A stretch of DNA of 64,000 nt, from NCBI GenBank assembly GCA_016839165.1, contig CP069300.1:4774001-4838000 (forward strand), in the 5' to 3' direction. Both the position numbers and the translations under genes were made by a program. Below the pieces are notes generated by a model. It searched no databases, was not told the origin of the DNA, and worked only from the letters and a program-made list of their open reading frames with translations. Origin of the DNA: Bradyrhizobium sp. PSBB068 (lineage in GTDB: Bacteria; Pseudomonadota; Alphaproteobacteria; Rhizobiales; Xanthobacteraceae). Shown here one piece after another: positions 16,459 through 25,718 of the stretch. How positions within the stretch are numbered: position 1 is the stretch's first letter; every line of letters starts with the position of its first letter.

Positions 16459-17322
16459 TCAGTCCACGAACACCACGGTCTTGCGCCCGTTGAGGATGAC
16501 GCGGTCGGCGAGGTGGTAGCGGATCGCGCGGGCCAACACGCGGCGCTCGATGTCGCGGCCCTTGCGCACGAGATCCTCGGGCGTGTCGCGATGGCTGATG
16601 CGCTCGACGTCCTGATCGATGATCGGCCCTTCGTCGAGATCGCTGGTGACGTAATGCGCGGTGGCGCCGATCAGCTTGACGCCGCGCTCATGAGCCTGGT
16701 GATAGGGCTTGGCGCCCTTGAAGCCAGGCAGGAAGGAATGATGGATGTTGATGCAGCGGCCCGACAGCCGCGCCGACATCTCGTCGGACAGGATCTGCAT
16801 GTAGCGGGCCAGCACCACGAGGTCGGTCTTGGTATCCTGGGCCAGCTTCCACACCGCGTCTTCCTGCTGCCGCTTGGTGTCTTTCGTCACCGGAAGATGA
16901 TGGAACGGGATATCGCCGAAATCGAGCGAGCCATAGGTCTCGCGCGGATGGTTGGAGACAACAGCGGTCGGGATCATCTCGAGCTCGCCGGTGCGCCAGC
17001 GATAGAGGATGTCGACCAGGCAGTGATCGGACTTCGAGACCAGCAGCATCACCCGGCGCCGGCTGGCGCGGTCGCGCATCTGCCATTCCATGCCGAAACG
17101 TTCGGCGATCGCGGCAAAACCGGTCTGCAGCGCCGGCAGCCCGACCGCCAGGTCGGCTGCGGTGAACACCACGCGCATGAAGAACTTGTCGGTCTCGGTG
17201 TCGTTGAACTGCTGGGCATCCAGGATGTTCTGGCCGTTATGCGCTAGAAAAGTCGAGACCGCGGAGACGATCCCCGGACGATCCGGACAGGACAGGGTCA
17301 GAACGAATTGATGGTCGGGCAT
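16459..17322 (-). CDS. purU: Formyltetrahydrofolate deformylase
   Basis: This 287-residue cytosolic enzyme hydrolyses 10-formyl-tetrahydrofolate to formate and tetrahydrofolate, balancing the C1 pool and supplying formate for purine synthesis. An N-terminal ACT domain starts [18 protein letters not shown]. The C-terminal formyltransferase domain shows [20 protein letters not shown] and [19 protein letters not shown], which include the expected catalytic Asn, His and Asp. Length is normal. It is divergent from the HemD-like gene, with a 136-base shared promoter region in which no specific site was identified. Confidence 0.95.
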   Translation of the reverse strand: MPDHQFVLTLSCPDRPGIVSAVSTFLAHNGQNILDAQQFNDTETDKFFMRVVFTAADLAVGLPALQTGFAAIAERFGMEWQMRDRASRRRVMLLVSKSDHCLVDILYRWRTGELEMIPTAVVSNHPRETYGSLDFGDIPFHHLPVTKDTKRQQEDAVWKLAQDTKTDLVVLARYMQILSDEMSARLSGRCINIHHSFLPGFKGAKPYHQAHERGVKLIGATAHYVTSDLDEGPIIDQDVERISHRDTPEDLVRKGRDIERRVLARAIRYHLADRVILNGRKTVVFVD

Positions 17323-17458
17323 GCCAATTGACCAAAGCTTGAGCAGTTGCGTGGAAGGATCATTTTCGGGCCCCGTCTATCACCGCAGGCGGCCTTGCGC
17401 CAATCCCGGTGCGGGGGTCAAATCGAACAAATGACGACAATGTTTGTTAGGGACCATC

Positions 17459-18301
17459 ATGGCTGACCGGCTGAACGGCTACCGCATCCTGATCCTCGAG
17501 ACGCGCGAGGAGGCACAGTTTTCCCGCCTGCTCGCCGAGCAGGGCGCCGATGTGCTGCAATGCCCGATGTTCACCATCCACGACGCGCCGGACCCGGCGC
17601 CGATCGAGGCCTGGATCCGCCGCGCCATCGAACGACCGCTCGACGACCTCGTGCTGATGACCGGCGAGGGCCTGCGTCGCCTGATGAAGGTCGTGCGCCG
17701 GATCGACGTCGAGGCGGAGTTTGTCGGCAGCCTCGGCAAGGCCCGCAAATTCGCCCGCGGCCCCAAGCCCGGCCGCGCGCTGCGCGAGATCGGCCTGGAG
17801 CCGCAAATGACGACCGAGAAGCCGACCTCGGAAGGCGTCGCCGAGATGCTGGCGAAGCTCGACCTGAGCGGCCATCGGCTCGGCCTGCAACTCTATCCGG
17901 ACAAGGATCACGCCACCCTGATCGCCGCGATCAACGCGCAGGGCGCGGAGGTCGATACGGTGCTGCCCTACGTCTATGACGCGCAGGCCGCCGACGCCAA
18001 CATCGTGACCGCGATCGAGCAGATGGCGCAGGGCCGCATCGACGCCATCGCGCTGACGAGCTCCGGTCAGGTTCGGCGTCTCATGGAGGTCGCACAGGCG
18101 CACCGGTGTGAGGCGCAATTGCGCGACGGCCTGGAGCGCACGCCGATCGCCTCCGTCGGGCCCGTGGTCTCGAATGAGTTGAAGACGTACGGCCTATCCA
18201 CCGACATCTACCCGGCGAACGATGCGTTCTTCATGAAGCCGCTGATCTCGGCGATGGCGACTGCGCTGTCGAAAGCGCCGCCCCGCACGGCGGCGACGTA
18301 G
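17459..18301 (+). CDS. Uroporphyrinogen-III synthase (HemD) domain protein
   Basis: This 280-residue protein has the two-domain layout of HemD-like proteins: RILILETREEAQFSRLLAEQ at the N-terminus, a central LVLMTGEGLRRLMKVVRR, and the second half DAIALTSSGQVRRLMEVAQ with ASVGPVVSNELKTYGL near the end. HemD cyclises hydroxymethylbilane in the haem and cobalamin pathway. No other tetrapyrrole gene is nearby, and similar stand-alone HemD-fold proteins exist with other roles, so the enzymatic call is tentative. ATG 17459 fits the start of homology better than the upstream ATG 17444. Confidence 0.75.
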   Translation: MADRLNGYRILILETREEAQFSRLLAEQGADVLQCPMFTIHDAPDPAPIEAWIRRAIERPLDDLVLMTGEGLRRLMKVVRRIDVEAEFVGSLGKARKFARGPKPGRALREIGLEPQMTTEKPTSEGVAEMLAKLDLSGHRLGLQLYPDKDHATLIAAINAQGAEVDTVLPYVYDAQAADANIVTAIEQMAQGRIDAIALTSSGQVRRLMEVAQAHRCEAQLRDGLERTPIASVGPVVSNELKTYGLSTDIYPANDAFFMKPLISAMATALSKAPPRTAAT

Positions 18302-18311
18302 CAGTTCGGCG

Positions 18312-19268
18312 TTATTCCGCCGCCTGCTTGGTCTCGCTCAGATAGGCCTGGTACGCGAGCTTGATGCCATCCTCGAGCGGGGTGGTGGCGCGCCAGCCGA
18401 GCTTGGCGAGCCTGTTGACGTCGAGCAGCTTGCGCGGCGTACCGTCGGGGCGCGAGCTGTCGAAGCTGATCTCGCCGCGGTAGCCGACGGTGGCCGCAAC
18501 GACGCGGGCGAATTCGGCGATCGTGATGTCCTCGCCGGTGCCGATATTGACCAGTTCCGGCGAGGAATAGGTCTTCATCAGATGGATGCAGGCGTCGGCG
18601 AGATCGTCGACATAGAGGAATTCACGGCGCGGCGTGCCGGTGCCCCACACCACGACATCGGCGGCGCCCGAGACCTTGGCCTCGTGGAAGCGGCGGATCA
18701 GCGCCGCGACGACGTGGCTGTATTCGGGATGATAATTGTCGCCCGGACCGTAGAGGTTGGTCGGCATCACGCTGATGAAATCGGCGCCATACTGGCTGCG
18801 ATAGGCTTCGGCCATCTTGATGCCGGCGATCTTGGCGATGGCGTAGGGCTCGTTGGTCGGCTCCAGCGGGCCGGTCAGCATCGAATCCTCGCGCAACGGC
18901 TGCGGCGCGAGGCGCGGATAGATGCAGGACGAGCCGAAGAACATCAGCTTCTCGCAGCCATTGGCATGCGCCGCCTGGATCACATTGGTCGAGATCGCCA
19001 GATTGTCGTAGAGGAATTCGGCCCGCAGCGTGTTGTTGGCGACGATGCCGCCGACCTTGGCAGCAGCAAGGAACACGGCCTGCGGCCGCTTCGCGGCGAA
19101 CCAGGCATTCACTGCGGCCTGGTCGCGCAGATCGACCTCGCTACGCGAGACGGTCAGAAGATCGGCGTCTTCGCGCGCCAGTCGGCGCATCAACGCCGAG
19201 CCGACCATGCCGCGATGGCCGGCAACGAAGACCGTCTTGCCCTTCAGTTCAAACGCCGTGCTTGCCAT
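18312..19268 (-). CDS. fcl: GDP-L-fucose synthase
   Basis: This 318-residue SDR-type enzyme converts GDP-4-keto-6-deoxy-D-mannose to GDP-L-fucose by epimerisation and NADPH reduction. It has the NADP motif [34 protein letters not shown] with the catalytic Ser, and [20 protein letters not shown] with the Tyr-x3-Lys pair. It overlaps the end of gmd by 20 bases, so the two are coupled. The product is a sugar donor for surface polysaccharide, consistent with the large polysaccharide locus further right. Confidence 0.95.
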   Translation of the reverse strand: MASTAFELKGKTVFVAGHRGMVGSALMRRLAREDADLLTVSRSEVDLRDQAAVNAWFAAKRPQAVFLAAAKVGGIVANNTLRAEFLYDNLAISTNVIQAAHANGCEKLMFFGSSCIYPRLAPQPLREDSMLTGPLEPTNEPYAIAKIAGIKMAEAYRSQYGADFISVMPTNLYGPGDNYHPEYSHVVAALIRRFHEAKVSGAADVVVWGTGTPRREFLYVDDLADACIHLMKTYSSPELVNIGTGEDITIAEFARVVAATVGYRGEISFDSSRPDGTPRKLLDVNRLAKLGWRATTPLEDGIKLAYQAYLSETKQAAE

Positions 19269-20334
19269 GAGCCGCATCCTGCCTGGCCTCGACGAGATCG
19301 CTGGCCACCATTTCCTTCACCAGTTGCGCGAACGGCGTCTTGGGCGCCCAGCCGAGTTTGGCGCGCGCCTTGCTGGCGTCGCCGATCAGAAGATCCACCT
19401 CGGTCGGGCGGAAATAGGTCGGGTCGATCTGCACCAGCGTCTTGCCCGATGCCTTGTCGACACCGATCTCCTCGACGCCCTTGCCGCGCCATTCGATGCT
19501 GCGGCCGACTTCGGTGAACGCCAGCTCGACGAACTCGCGCACCGACCGCGTCTCGCCGGTCGCGAGCACGAAATCGCCGGGCTCATCCGCCTGCAGGATC
19601 TTGTGCATGCCCTCGACATAGTCGCGGGCGTGGCCCCAGTCGCGCTTGGCATCGAGATTGCCGAGATAGAGCTTGTTCTCGAGGCCGACTTCGATGCGGG
19701 CGACGGCGCGGGTGATCTTGCGCGTCACGAAGGTCTCGCCGCGGATCGGGCTCTCATGGTTGAACAGGATGCCGTTGCTGGCGAACATGCCGTAGGCCTC
19801 GCGGTAGTTCACCGTGATCCAGTAGCCGTACAGCTTGGCGACGCCGTAGGGCGAACGCGGATAAAACGGCGTGGTCTCCTTCTGCGGCACCTCCTGCACG
19901 AGCCCGTACAGCTCCGAGGTCGAGGCCTGGTAGAACCGGGTCTCCTTCTCCATGCCGAGGATGCGGATCGCCTCCAGCAGGCGCAGCACGCCGATGGCGT
20001 CGGCATTGGCGGTGTATTCCGGGCTCTCGAAACTGACCTGGACGTGGCTCTGGGCGGCGAGGTTGTAGATCTCGGTCGGCCGGATCTGCTGCATCAGCCG
20101 GATCAGATTGGTCGAATCGGTCATGTCGCCGTAGTGCATCAGGAACGGCACGTTGCCGGCATGCGGGTCCTGGTAGAGATGGTCGACGCGCGCGGTATTG
20201 AACGAGGACGAGCGGCGCTTGATCCCGTGCACGGTGTAGCCGAGGCCGAGCAGATATTCGGCGAGATAGGCGCCGTCCTGCCCGGTGACGCCGGTGATCA
20301 GCGCAACGCGCCGCTTTGAGTCCTGAGCCGTCAT
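19249..20334 (-). CDS. gmd: GDP-mannose 4,6-dehydratase
   Basis: This 361-residue cytosolic SDR enzyme makes GDP-4-keto-6-deoxy-mannose from GDP-mannose, the first step to GDP-fucose or GDP-rhamnose. Motifs are [39 protein letters not shown] and the catalytic [23 protein letters not shown] 20334 has GGAGA at good spacing; an in-frame extension to 20415 has no support. It is first in the gmd-fcl pair. The 143 bases upstream are AT-richer (TAATGGCATAATC) and probably hold the promoter. Confidence 0.96.
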   Translation of the reverse strand: MTAQDSKRRVALITGVTGQDGAYLAEYLLGLGYTVHGIKRRSSSFNTARVDHLYQDPHAGNVPFLMHYGDMTDSTNLIRLMQQIRPTEIYNLAAQSHVQVSFESPEYTANADAIGVLRLLEAIRILGMEKETRFYQASTSELYGLVQEVPQKETTPFYPRSPYGVAKLYGYWITVNYREAYGMFASNGILFNHESPIRGETFVTRKITRAVARIEVGLENKLYLGNLDAKRDWGHARDYVEGMHKILQADEPGDFVLATGETRSVREFVELAFTEVGRSIEWRGKGVEEIGVDKASGKTLVQIDPTYFRPTEVDLLIGDASKARAKLGWAPKTPFAQLVKEMVASDLVEARQDAAHGKHGV

Positions 20335-20477
20335 ATCATCTCCAGAGAGCGCGAGGCCGCGCGATCCCGACGAGGCCGGTCTGTAGCACCCGGCCACCTC
20401 CAAGTCTAATGGCATAATCGTTTGGAATCAGGGCCTTAAAGCTTTGAAAACCCGATTCAAAGCGGTCTGGGGCCGGC

Positions 20478-21152
20478 TCACTCGCCGTAGTGGCGCAGCC
20501 GGTCGAGCTCGATGATCGTGACCCCGCCATATTCGAGCCGCAGCAGCCCCTCGCGCTCGAGCCGCTTCAGGCACTGGTTGGCGTTCTGCCGGGAGATTCC
20601 CGACAGCGCCCCGATCTCCTCCTGGGTGATTTCAAGGTGCAGGGTAAGCTCGGGATAGAGAATCGGATTGAACAGCGAGGCGATCGAGCGCGCCAGCCGT
20701 GCGGTCGCATCCAGCGTGCGGCCATATTCGAGCAGCGCGATGAACTGGCCGAGCCGCTCGTTGAGCTGTCCAACCAGGAAGCGGTTGAAGCCGACGCTGT
20801 TCTCGAACAACCAGACGAAGGTCCGGCGATCCATCATCGCGAGGCGCGTATCGCGCAGCGCGACCACGTCGTAGCGCCGCAGCTCGTTCTTGAGCACAGT
20901 GCCCTCGCCGAACCACGCGCCCGCCGTGAGGCCCGCGAAGCTCGCGGCCTTGCCGCCGCGCGAGACGATGCCCATCCGCGCCAGCCCGGTAACGATGCCG
21001 GTCCAGTACTGGAAATTGTCGCCGCGCATGAAGATGAATTCGTTGGCGCGGTACGACTTCTCGGAGATGCCGGCGCGCGCGATCTCGATCTCTTGCTCGG
21101 TCAGTTCGCGCGACCAGGCCGCGATGCGCTTCAGGTAATCAGCAGCAATCAT
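20478..21152 (-). CDS. Crp/Fnr family transcriptional regulator
   Basis: This 224-residue protein has an N-terminal cyclic-nucleotide-binding-like beta-barrel (ANEFIFMRGDNFQYWTGIV, then FGEGTVLKNELRRYDVVALR) and a C-terminal winged helix with ITQEEIGALSGISRQNANQC as recognition region. The Fnr iron-sulfur cysteines are absent. ATG 21152 begins the conserved part; an upstream frame extension to 21269 looks like spurious coding. It lies just upstream of gmd-fcl on the same strand but with a 143-base gap, so control of those genes is only a guess. The 387 bases to the next gene hold nothing I can identify. Confidence 0.85.
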   Translation of the reverse strand: MIAADYLKRIAAWSRELTEQEIEIARAGISEKSYRANEFIFMRGDNFQYWTGIVTGLARMGIVSRGGKAASFAGLTAGAWFGEGTVLKNELRRYDVVALRDTRLAMMDRRTFVWLFENSVGFNRFLVGQLNERLGQFIALLEYGRTLDATARLARSIASLFNPILYPELTLHLEITQEEIGALSGISRQNANQCLKRLEREGLLRLEYGGVTIIELDRLRHYGE

Positions 21153-21539
21153 TCTAGCGACGGCATCCCACCCAAGATATTGCACCGCAGCAACGCCGTG
21201 CACGAAGCCAGGGACCCGAGGCCTGGAATGCCAGCGAAAATTCCTGACCAAATGTCGGGCACATGACAATTCAACCTATCGCTTTCTCGTATTCAGAGCC
21301 ACCTCGCGTAACGCCGCGTGCAGCGCTTCGATGGATCGCTGAAGGCGGACGACGCGCGAGCGGGCTTGCAGGCGGGTGCGGCGTTACCGCGCATGACGCA
21401 GGCGATCGGGGCGAGCGATGCTCCCGGACGCCGGCATCATTAGTCGGATGGTTTCCTTCGGCGGCCCATGTAAGATCGAACCGAGCTCGAAACGAAAGAT
21501 AAAGAGCGCGCCAAAGCGCCCGTATCTGGAGGGAACAGG

Positions 21540-22361
21540 GTGGCCAACAGTCTCGAGGTGCGCGGAGTCTCATTGCGCTTTGGCGGCGTCCGCGCGCTGA
21601 CCGATGTGAGCTTCAGCGTCAACGAGGGCGAGCTGTTCTCCATCATCGGCCCGAACGGCGCCGGCAAGACCTCGATCGTCAACTGCATCTCCGGCCGCTA
21701 CCGGCCGACCGAAGGCCAGCTGTTCTACCGCGGCCAGGACATCACCGGCCTCACCCCGAACGCGCGGCCCCGTCTCGGCATCGGCCGGACTTTTCAGAAT
21801 CTCGCGCTGTTCCACCACATGAGCGTGCTCGACAACATCATGGTCGGCCGCCATCACCTCCTGAAGAACAACTTCATCACGGGCTCGCTGTACTGGCTGA
21901 CCGGTGCGCGCCGCGAGGAGCTGGAACACCGCCGCAAGGTCGAGGAGATCATCGACTTCCTCGATCTGCAGTCGGTGCGCAAGGCGACCGCCGGCACCCT
22001 GCCCTACGGCCTGCGCAAGCGCGTCGAGCTCGCCCGCGCGATGGCGCTGGAGCCGCAGCTGATCCTGCTCGACGAGCCGATGGCCGGCATGAACTTCGAA
22101 GAGAAGGAAGACATGGCGCGCTACATCGTCGATCTCAACGAAGAGTTCGGCATGACTGTGATGATGATCGAGCACGACATGGGCGTCGTGATGGACATCT
22201 CCCACCGCGTCATGGTGCTCGACTTCGGCCGCAAGATCGCTGAGGGCGATCCGGCGACCGTGCTCGCCGATCCCCACGTCAAGCGCGCCTATCTCGGCGA
22301 AGAGGACGAGGTGCTGGTCGACCCCGACGACAAGCCGGCAGTGCGGGAGAGCGCGGCATGA
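21540..22361 (+). CDS. Branched-chain amino acid-type ABC transporter ATP-binding protein (LivG)
   Basis: This 273-residue ATPase starts at GTG 21540 behind GGAGGG. It has Walker A GPNGAGKTS, the Q-loop RTFQNLALFHHMSVLDNIMV, signature LPYGLRKRVELARAMALEP and Walker B LILLDEPMAGMN. Its stop overlaps the start of the acyl-CoA synthetase gene (ATGA). It opens a rightward operon coding for a complete Liv-type importer plus a CoA ligase, an arrangement usually linked to uptake and activation of carboxylic acids. Confidence 0.92.
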   Translation: MANSLEVRGVSLRFGGVRALTDVSFSVNEGELFSIIGPNGAGKTSIVNCISGRYRPTEGQLFYRGQDITGLTPNARPRLGIGRTFQNLALFHHMSVLDNIMVGRHHLLKNNFITGSLYWLTGARREELEHRRKVEEIIDFLDLQSVRKATAGTLPYGLRKRVELARAMALEPQLILLDEPMAGMNFEEKEDMARYIVDLNEEFGMTVMMIEHDMGVVMDISHRVMVLDFGRKIAEGDPATVLADPHVKRAYLGEEDEVLVDPDDKPAVRESAA

Positions 22362-24286
22362 TGGATTATGCCGGTCGCGCCGCGCAGGCCGACACCTTTC
22401 CCAAGATGCTGCGCCTGAACGCCAGGGAGCACGGCGGCGAGATCGCGCTGCGCGAGAAGGATCTCGGGCTGTGGCGCGAATTCACCTGGAACGACTATCA
22501 GACCCGTACCCACGACTTCGCGCTCGGCATGGTCGAGCTCGGCCTCGGCCGCGACGACGTGATCGGCATCATCGGCGACAACCGGCCAGACTGGGTCGCC
22601 GCCGAGATCGCGACCCACGCGATCGGCGCGATGAGCCTCGGCCTCTACCGCGACGTGCTGGACGAGGAAGCCGCCTATCTCCTGACCTATGGCGAGGCCA
22701 AGCTCGTCTTCGCCGAGGACGAGGAACAGGTCGACAAGCTGCTCGGCCTTGCCGATCGGGTGCCCAATCTCAGGCACATCATCTATTCCGATCCGCGCGG
22801 CATGCGCAAATACGACGATCCGAGGCTGATGGAGGCGAGCAAGCTCGTTGGGCTGGGCCGCGACCGCGCCGCGCGCGAGCCTGATCTGTACGACCGGCTG
22901 GTCGATGCCACTGATGGCGACGACGTCGCAATCCTCTGCACGACCTCAGGCACGACGGCCAATCCGAAGCTCGCGATGCTCTCGGCCGGGCGCGTGCTGC
23001 GGCATTGCGCGACCTATCTTTCCTTCGATCCGAAGGGGCCGGAGGACGAATACGTCTCGGTGCTGCCGCTGCCGTGGATCATGGAACAGATCTATGCGCT
23101 CGGCAAAGCGCTGCTCTCCCGGATGAAGGTCAACTTCGTCGAAGAGCCCGACACCATGATGCACGATTTCCGCGAGATCGCGCCGACCTTTGTGCTGTTC
23201 GCACCGCGGGTCTGGGAATCGATCGCAGCCGACGTCCGCGCCGGCGTGATGGACGCCTCGCCGTTCAAGCAGCGGCTCTACGAGCTCGGCATGAAGACCG
23301 GGCTCGCGGCGCTCGCGGAGGGCAAGCGCTCTGTCTTCGCCGACCAGATCCTGTTCCGCGCGCTGCGCGACCGGCTCGGCTTCACCCGGCTGCGCTCGGC
23401 GGCAACCGGCGGCGCGGCGCTCGGGCCGGACACCTTCAAGTTCTTCCAGGCGATGGGCGTGCCGCTGCGCACACTGTACGGCCAGACCGAGCTGCTCGGC
23501 GCCTACACGCTGCATCCCGAAGGCAAGGTCGATCCCGACACGACCGGCGTACCGATGGCCGACAACATCGAGATCCGCATCGACAATGCCGACGTCAACG
23601 GCGTCGGCGAGATCGTGGTGCGGCACCCGAACATGTTCCACGGCTACTACAAGAACCCCGAAGCCTCGGTCGCCGACATCAAGGACGGCTGGATGCATTC
23701 GGGCGACGCCGGCTACTACAACGACAACCGGCAGCTCGTCGTGATCGACCGCATCAAGGATCTCGCCGAGACCTCGCGCGGCGAACGGTTCTCTCCGCAA
23801 TACATCGAGAACAAGCTGAAGTTCTCGCCCTATGTCGCAGAAGCCGTCGTGCTCGGCGCCGGCCGCGACGCACTGGCCGCGATGATCTGCATCCGCTACT
23901 CGATCATCTCGAAATGGGCGGAGAAGAACCGCCTCTCCTTCACGACCTACACCGACCTGTCGTCGCGGCCGGAAGTCTACGCGCTGCTGAAGAAAGAGGT
24001 CGAGACCGTCAACGCTACCCTGCCGCCGGCGCAGCGCATCTCACGCTTCCTGCTGCTGTACAAGGAGCTCGATGCCGACGATGGCGAGCTGACCCGGACC
24101 CGAAAGGTCCGGCGCAGCGTCATCAACGAGAAATACGCCGACATCATCGAGGCGATCTACCGCGGCAAGGCCAACATTCCCGTCGACACCGTGATCCGTT
24201 TCCAGGACGGCACGACGCAACGCGTCCGCACCACGTTGCAGGTGGTCGATCTCGGCCGTGCTGCGATCGCGGAGGCCGCGGAATGA
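22358..24286 (+). CDS. Long-chain fatty acyl-CoA synthetase-like AMP-binding protein
   Basis: This 642-residue adenylate-forming enzyme should activate a carboxylic acid to its CoA ester via an acyl-AMP. Motifs are the phosphate-binding loop ILCTTSGTTANPKLAM, LRSAATGGAALGPDTFKFF, LYGQTELLGAY and GWMHSGDAGYYNDNRQLVVI with the IDRIKD hinge. The long form resembles FadD15/bacterial long-chain ligases. It is embedded between two transporter genes of a Liv operon, which suggests that the imported acid is activated on entry. Substrate chain length is not readable. Confidence 0.88.
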   Translation: MMDYAGRAAQADTFPKMLRLNAREHGGEIALREKDLGLWREFTWNDYQTRTHDFALGMVELGLGRDDVIGIIGDNRPDWVAAEIATHAIGAMSLGLYRDVLDEEAAYLLTYGEAKLVFAEDEEQVDKLLGLADRVPNLRHIIYSDPRGMRKYDDPRLMEASKLVGLGRDRAAREPDLYDRLVDATDGDDVAILCTTSGTTANPKLAMLSAGRVLRHCATYLSFDPKGPEDEYVSVLPLPWIMEQIYALGKALLSRMKVNFVEEPDTMMHDFREIAPTFVLFAPRVWESIAADVRAGVMDASPFKQRLYELGMKTGLAALAEGKRSVFADQILFRALRDRLGFTRLRSAATGGAALGPDTFKFFQAMGVPLRTLYGQTELLGAYTLHPEGKVDPDTTGVPMADNIEIRIDNADVNGVGEIVVRHPNMFHGYYKNPEASVADIKDGWMHSGDAGYYNDNRQLVVIDRIKDLAETSRGERFSPQYIENKLKFSPYVAEAVVLGAGRDALAAMICIRYSIISKWAEKNRLSFTTYTDLSSRPEVYALLKKEVETVNATLPPAQRISRFLLLYKELDADDGELTRTRKVRRSVINEKYADIIEAIYRGKANIPVDTVIRFQDGTTQRVRTTLQVVDLGRAAIAEAAE

Positions 24287-24310
24287 CTGTGTCCGCGTCA
24301 TACACAGACC

Positions 24311-24373
24311 TTCACCTCGCCCCGCTTGCGGGGAGAGGTCGGATCGCGTCAGCGATCCGGGTGAGGGGGAGCC
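24311..24373. repeat. Left inverted-repeat arm of the DUF559 element
   Basis: The arm reads CTTCACCTCGCCCCGC, GCGGGGAGAGGTC and ends GGGTGAGGGGGAGCCTCCGC. The DUF559 stop codon lies inside it, so the arm encodes the last residues AEAPPHPDR of that protein on the minus strand. Confidence 0.75.
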
Positions 24374-24714
24374 TCCGCAAGCGCGGTGAGAATGGTTTCA
24401 AGAACACCAGCCAAATTGCCGGAGATCTCGTTGTTCCAGAAGCGCAAGACCCGGTATTTGTGATCGATGAGCCATTTGTCGCGAACGGCGTCGGTCTGAC
24501 TGTTGGCGTGTTGTCCACCATCCACCTCGATCACGAGGCGATGTTCGCGGCAGATAAAATCGACCGTGTAAGGCCCTATCGGCTCCTGTCTGACGAACTT
24601 GTAACCATTCAGCCTGCGACCGCGGAGCCGGTACCAGAGCGCTCCTTCCGCATCCGTCGACGCGCTTCGCAGATTCCTCGCGCGTTCGGTTTTAGACTCT
24701 CTAGCACCGCGCAT
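24349..24714 (-). CDS. DUF559 (Vsr/endonuclease-fold) protein inside a repeat-framed element
   Basis: This 121-residue protein matches the DUF559 family, whose fold is related to Vsr-like nucleases. Conserved blocks are SASTDAEGALWYRLRGRRLN, KFVRQEPIGPYTVDFICRE and RLVIEVDGGQHA, where the Asp, Glu-x-Asp and His pattern fits a PD-(D/E)XK-like site. The ribosome site GAGGGGGAGTCTCCGC before ATG 24714 lies in the right repeat arm, and the C-terminus lies in the left arm. The gene is antisense within a Liv operon, between the acyl-CoA synthetase and permease genes. It is too short for a transposase of a known IS family; its biological role is not established. Confidence 0.85.
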   Translation of the reverse strand: MRGARESKTERARNLRSASTDAEGALWYRLRGRRLNGYKFVRQEPIGPYTVDFICREHRLVIEVDGGQHANSQTDAVRDKWLIDHKYRVLRFWNNEISGNLAGVLETILTALAEAPPHPDR

Positions 24715-24718
24715 GCGG

Positions 24719-24806
24719 AGACTCCCCCTCACCCGCCGCACTCCCGACGATGCTTCGCATCGACGGCAGCGCGCCGGCCTCTCCCCGCAAGCGGGGAGAG
24801 GCGAAG
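24719..24806. repeat. Right inverted-repeat arm of the DUF559 element
   Basis: Read on the minus strand the arm starts CTTCGCCTCTCCCCGC and GCGGGGAGAGGCC, and ends GGGTGAGGGGGAGTCTCCGC. Both ends nearly match the left arm at 24311-24373; only the middle differs (a CGATGCGAAGCATCG hairpin here). The arm ends 15 bases before the livH-type start. Confidence 0.75.
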
Positions 24807-24821
24807 ATAGCACGGTACCCC

Positions 24822-25715
24822 ATGAACACCCAGTTCCTGATCCAGCTGATCGTCAACGGCCTCGTGGTCGGCACGCTCTATGGCGTGGTCGCGATGTCGT
24901 TCGTGCTGATCTACAAGGCGACCCAGGTCGTGAACTTCGCGCAAGGCGAGCTGCTGCTGGTCGGCGCCTGGGTATGCTGGGCGCTGCTGACCAAGTACCA
25001 GCTGCCGTTCTGGATCGGTATGCCGATCACGCTGGTGTTCATGTTCATCTTCGGCATCGCGATCCAGGTCGTGATCCTGCGCCCGATGATCGGCGAGCCG
25101 ATCATCTCGGTGATCATGGTGACGATCGGCCTGTCGACCGTGTTCCAAGCCGCGCTGAAGTGGATCTTCGGCGTCAACCCGCAGCCGTTTCCGCAGATAT
25201 TCCAGAGCCAGTCGATCAGCCTGTTCGGGCTGCAGATCCAGACCGTCTATGTGATGAGCCTCGTGGTCTCGCTCGCCATGATGGTCGGCATGGCCTGGTT
25301 CTTCCGCGCCTCCAAATACGGCCTGGCGATGCGCGCCACCGCCTTCAACCAGCAGGTCGCGCAGTCGCTCGGCATCTCCGTGAAGAGCGTGTTCGCGATG
25401 GCCTGGGCGATCTCGGCCACCGTCTCGGCGGTCGCCGGCGTCGTGGTTGCCGTGGTCAACGGCGTGTCGTCCGGCCTCTCCGCCTACGGCATCAAGGTCT
25501 TTCCGGCCGCGATCCTCGGCGGCCTCGACTCGGTCGGCGGCGCCGTGCTCGGCGGCATCATCATCGGGCTCTTGGAAAACGTCGCGCAGTATGTCGACAG
25601 CGAGTATCTGCACTGGGGCAATCTCTACGAGATCGCGCCGTTCTACGTCCTGATCATCATCCTGATGATCAAGCCGTACGGCCTGTTCGGCACCAAGGAC
25701 ATTGAGCGGGTCTGA
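24822..25715 (+). CDS. Branched-chain amino acid-type ABC transporter permease (LivH)
   Basis: This 297-residue inner-membrane permease has the family opening FLIQLIVNGLVVGTLYGVVA and the NFAQGELLLVGAWVCW segment. The coupling loop LAMRATAFNQQVAQSLGISV is near residue 180, and AAILGGLDSVGGAVLGGIII is near the end. ATG 24822 is the natural start; an upstream extension reads into the repeat arm. It follows the DUF559 element, whose right arm sits just upstream and may affect its translation. Confidence 0.92.
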   Translation: MNTQFLIQLIVNGLVVGTLYGVVAMSFVLIYKATQVVNFAQGELLLVGAWVCWALLTKYQLPFWIGMPITLVFMFIFGIAIQVVILRPMIGEPIISVIMVTIGLSTVFQAALKWIFGVNPQPFPQIFQSQSISLFGLQIQTVYVMSLVVSLAMMVGMAWFFRASKYGLAMRATAFNQQVAQSLGISVKSVFAMAWAISATVSAVAGVVVAVVNGVSSGLSAYGIKVFPAAILGGLDSVGGAVLGGIIIGLLENVAQYVDSEYLHWGNLYEIAPFYVLIIILMIKPYGLFGTKDIERV

Positions 25716-25718
25716 TCC

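Noticed and set aside
24311..24806. Conventional insertion sequence
   Set aside because: No transposase is present; the DUF559 protein is only 121 residues, and no target duplication could be seen. It is described as a repeat-framed element instead.
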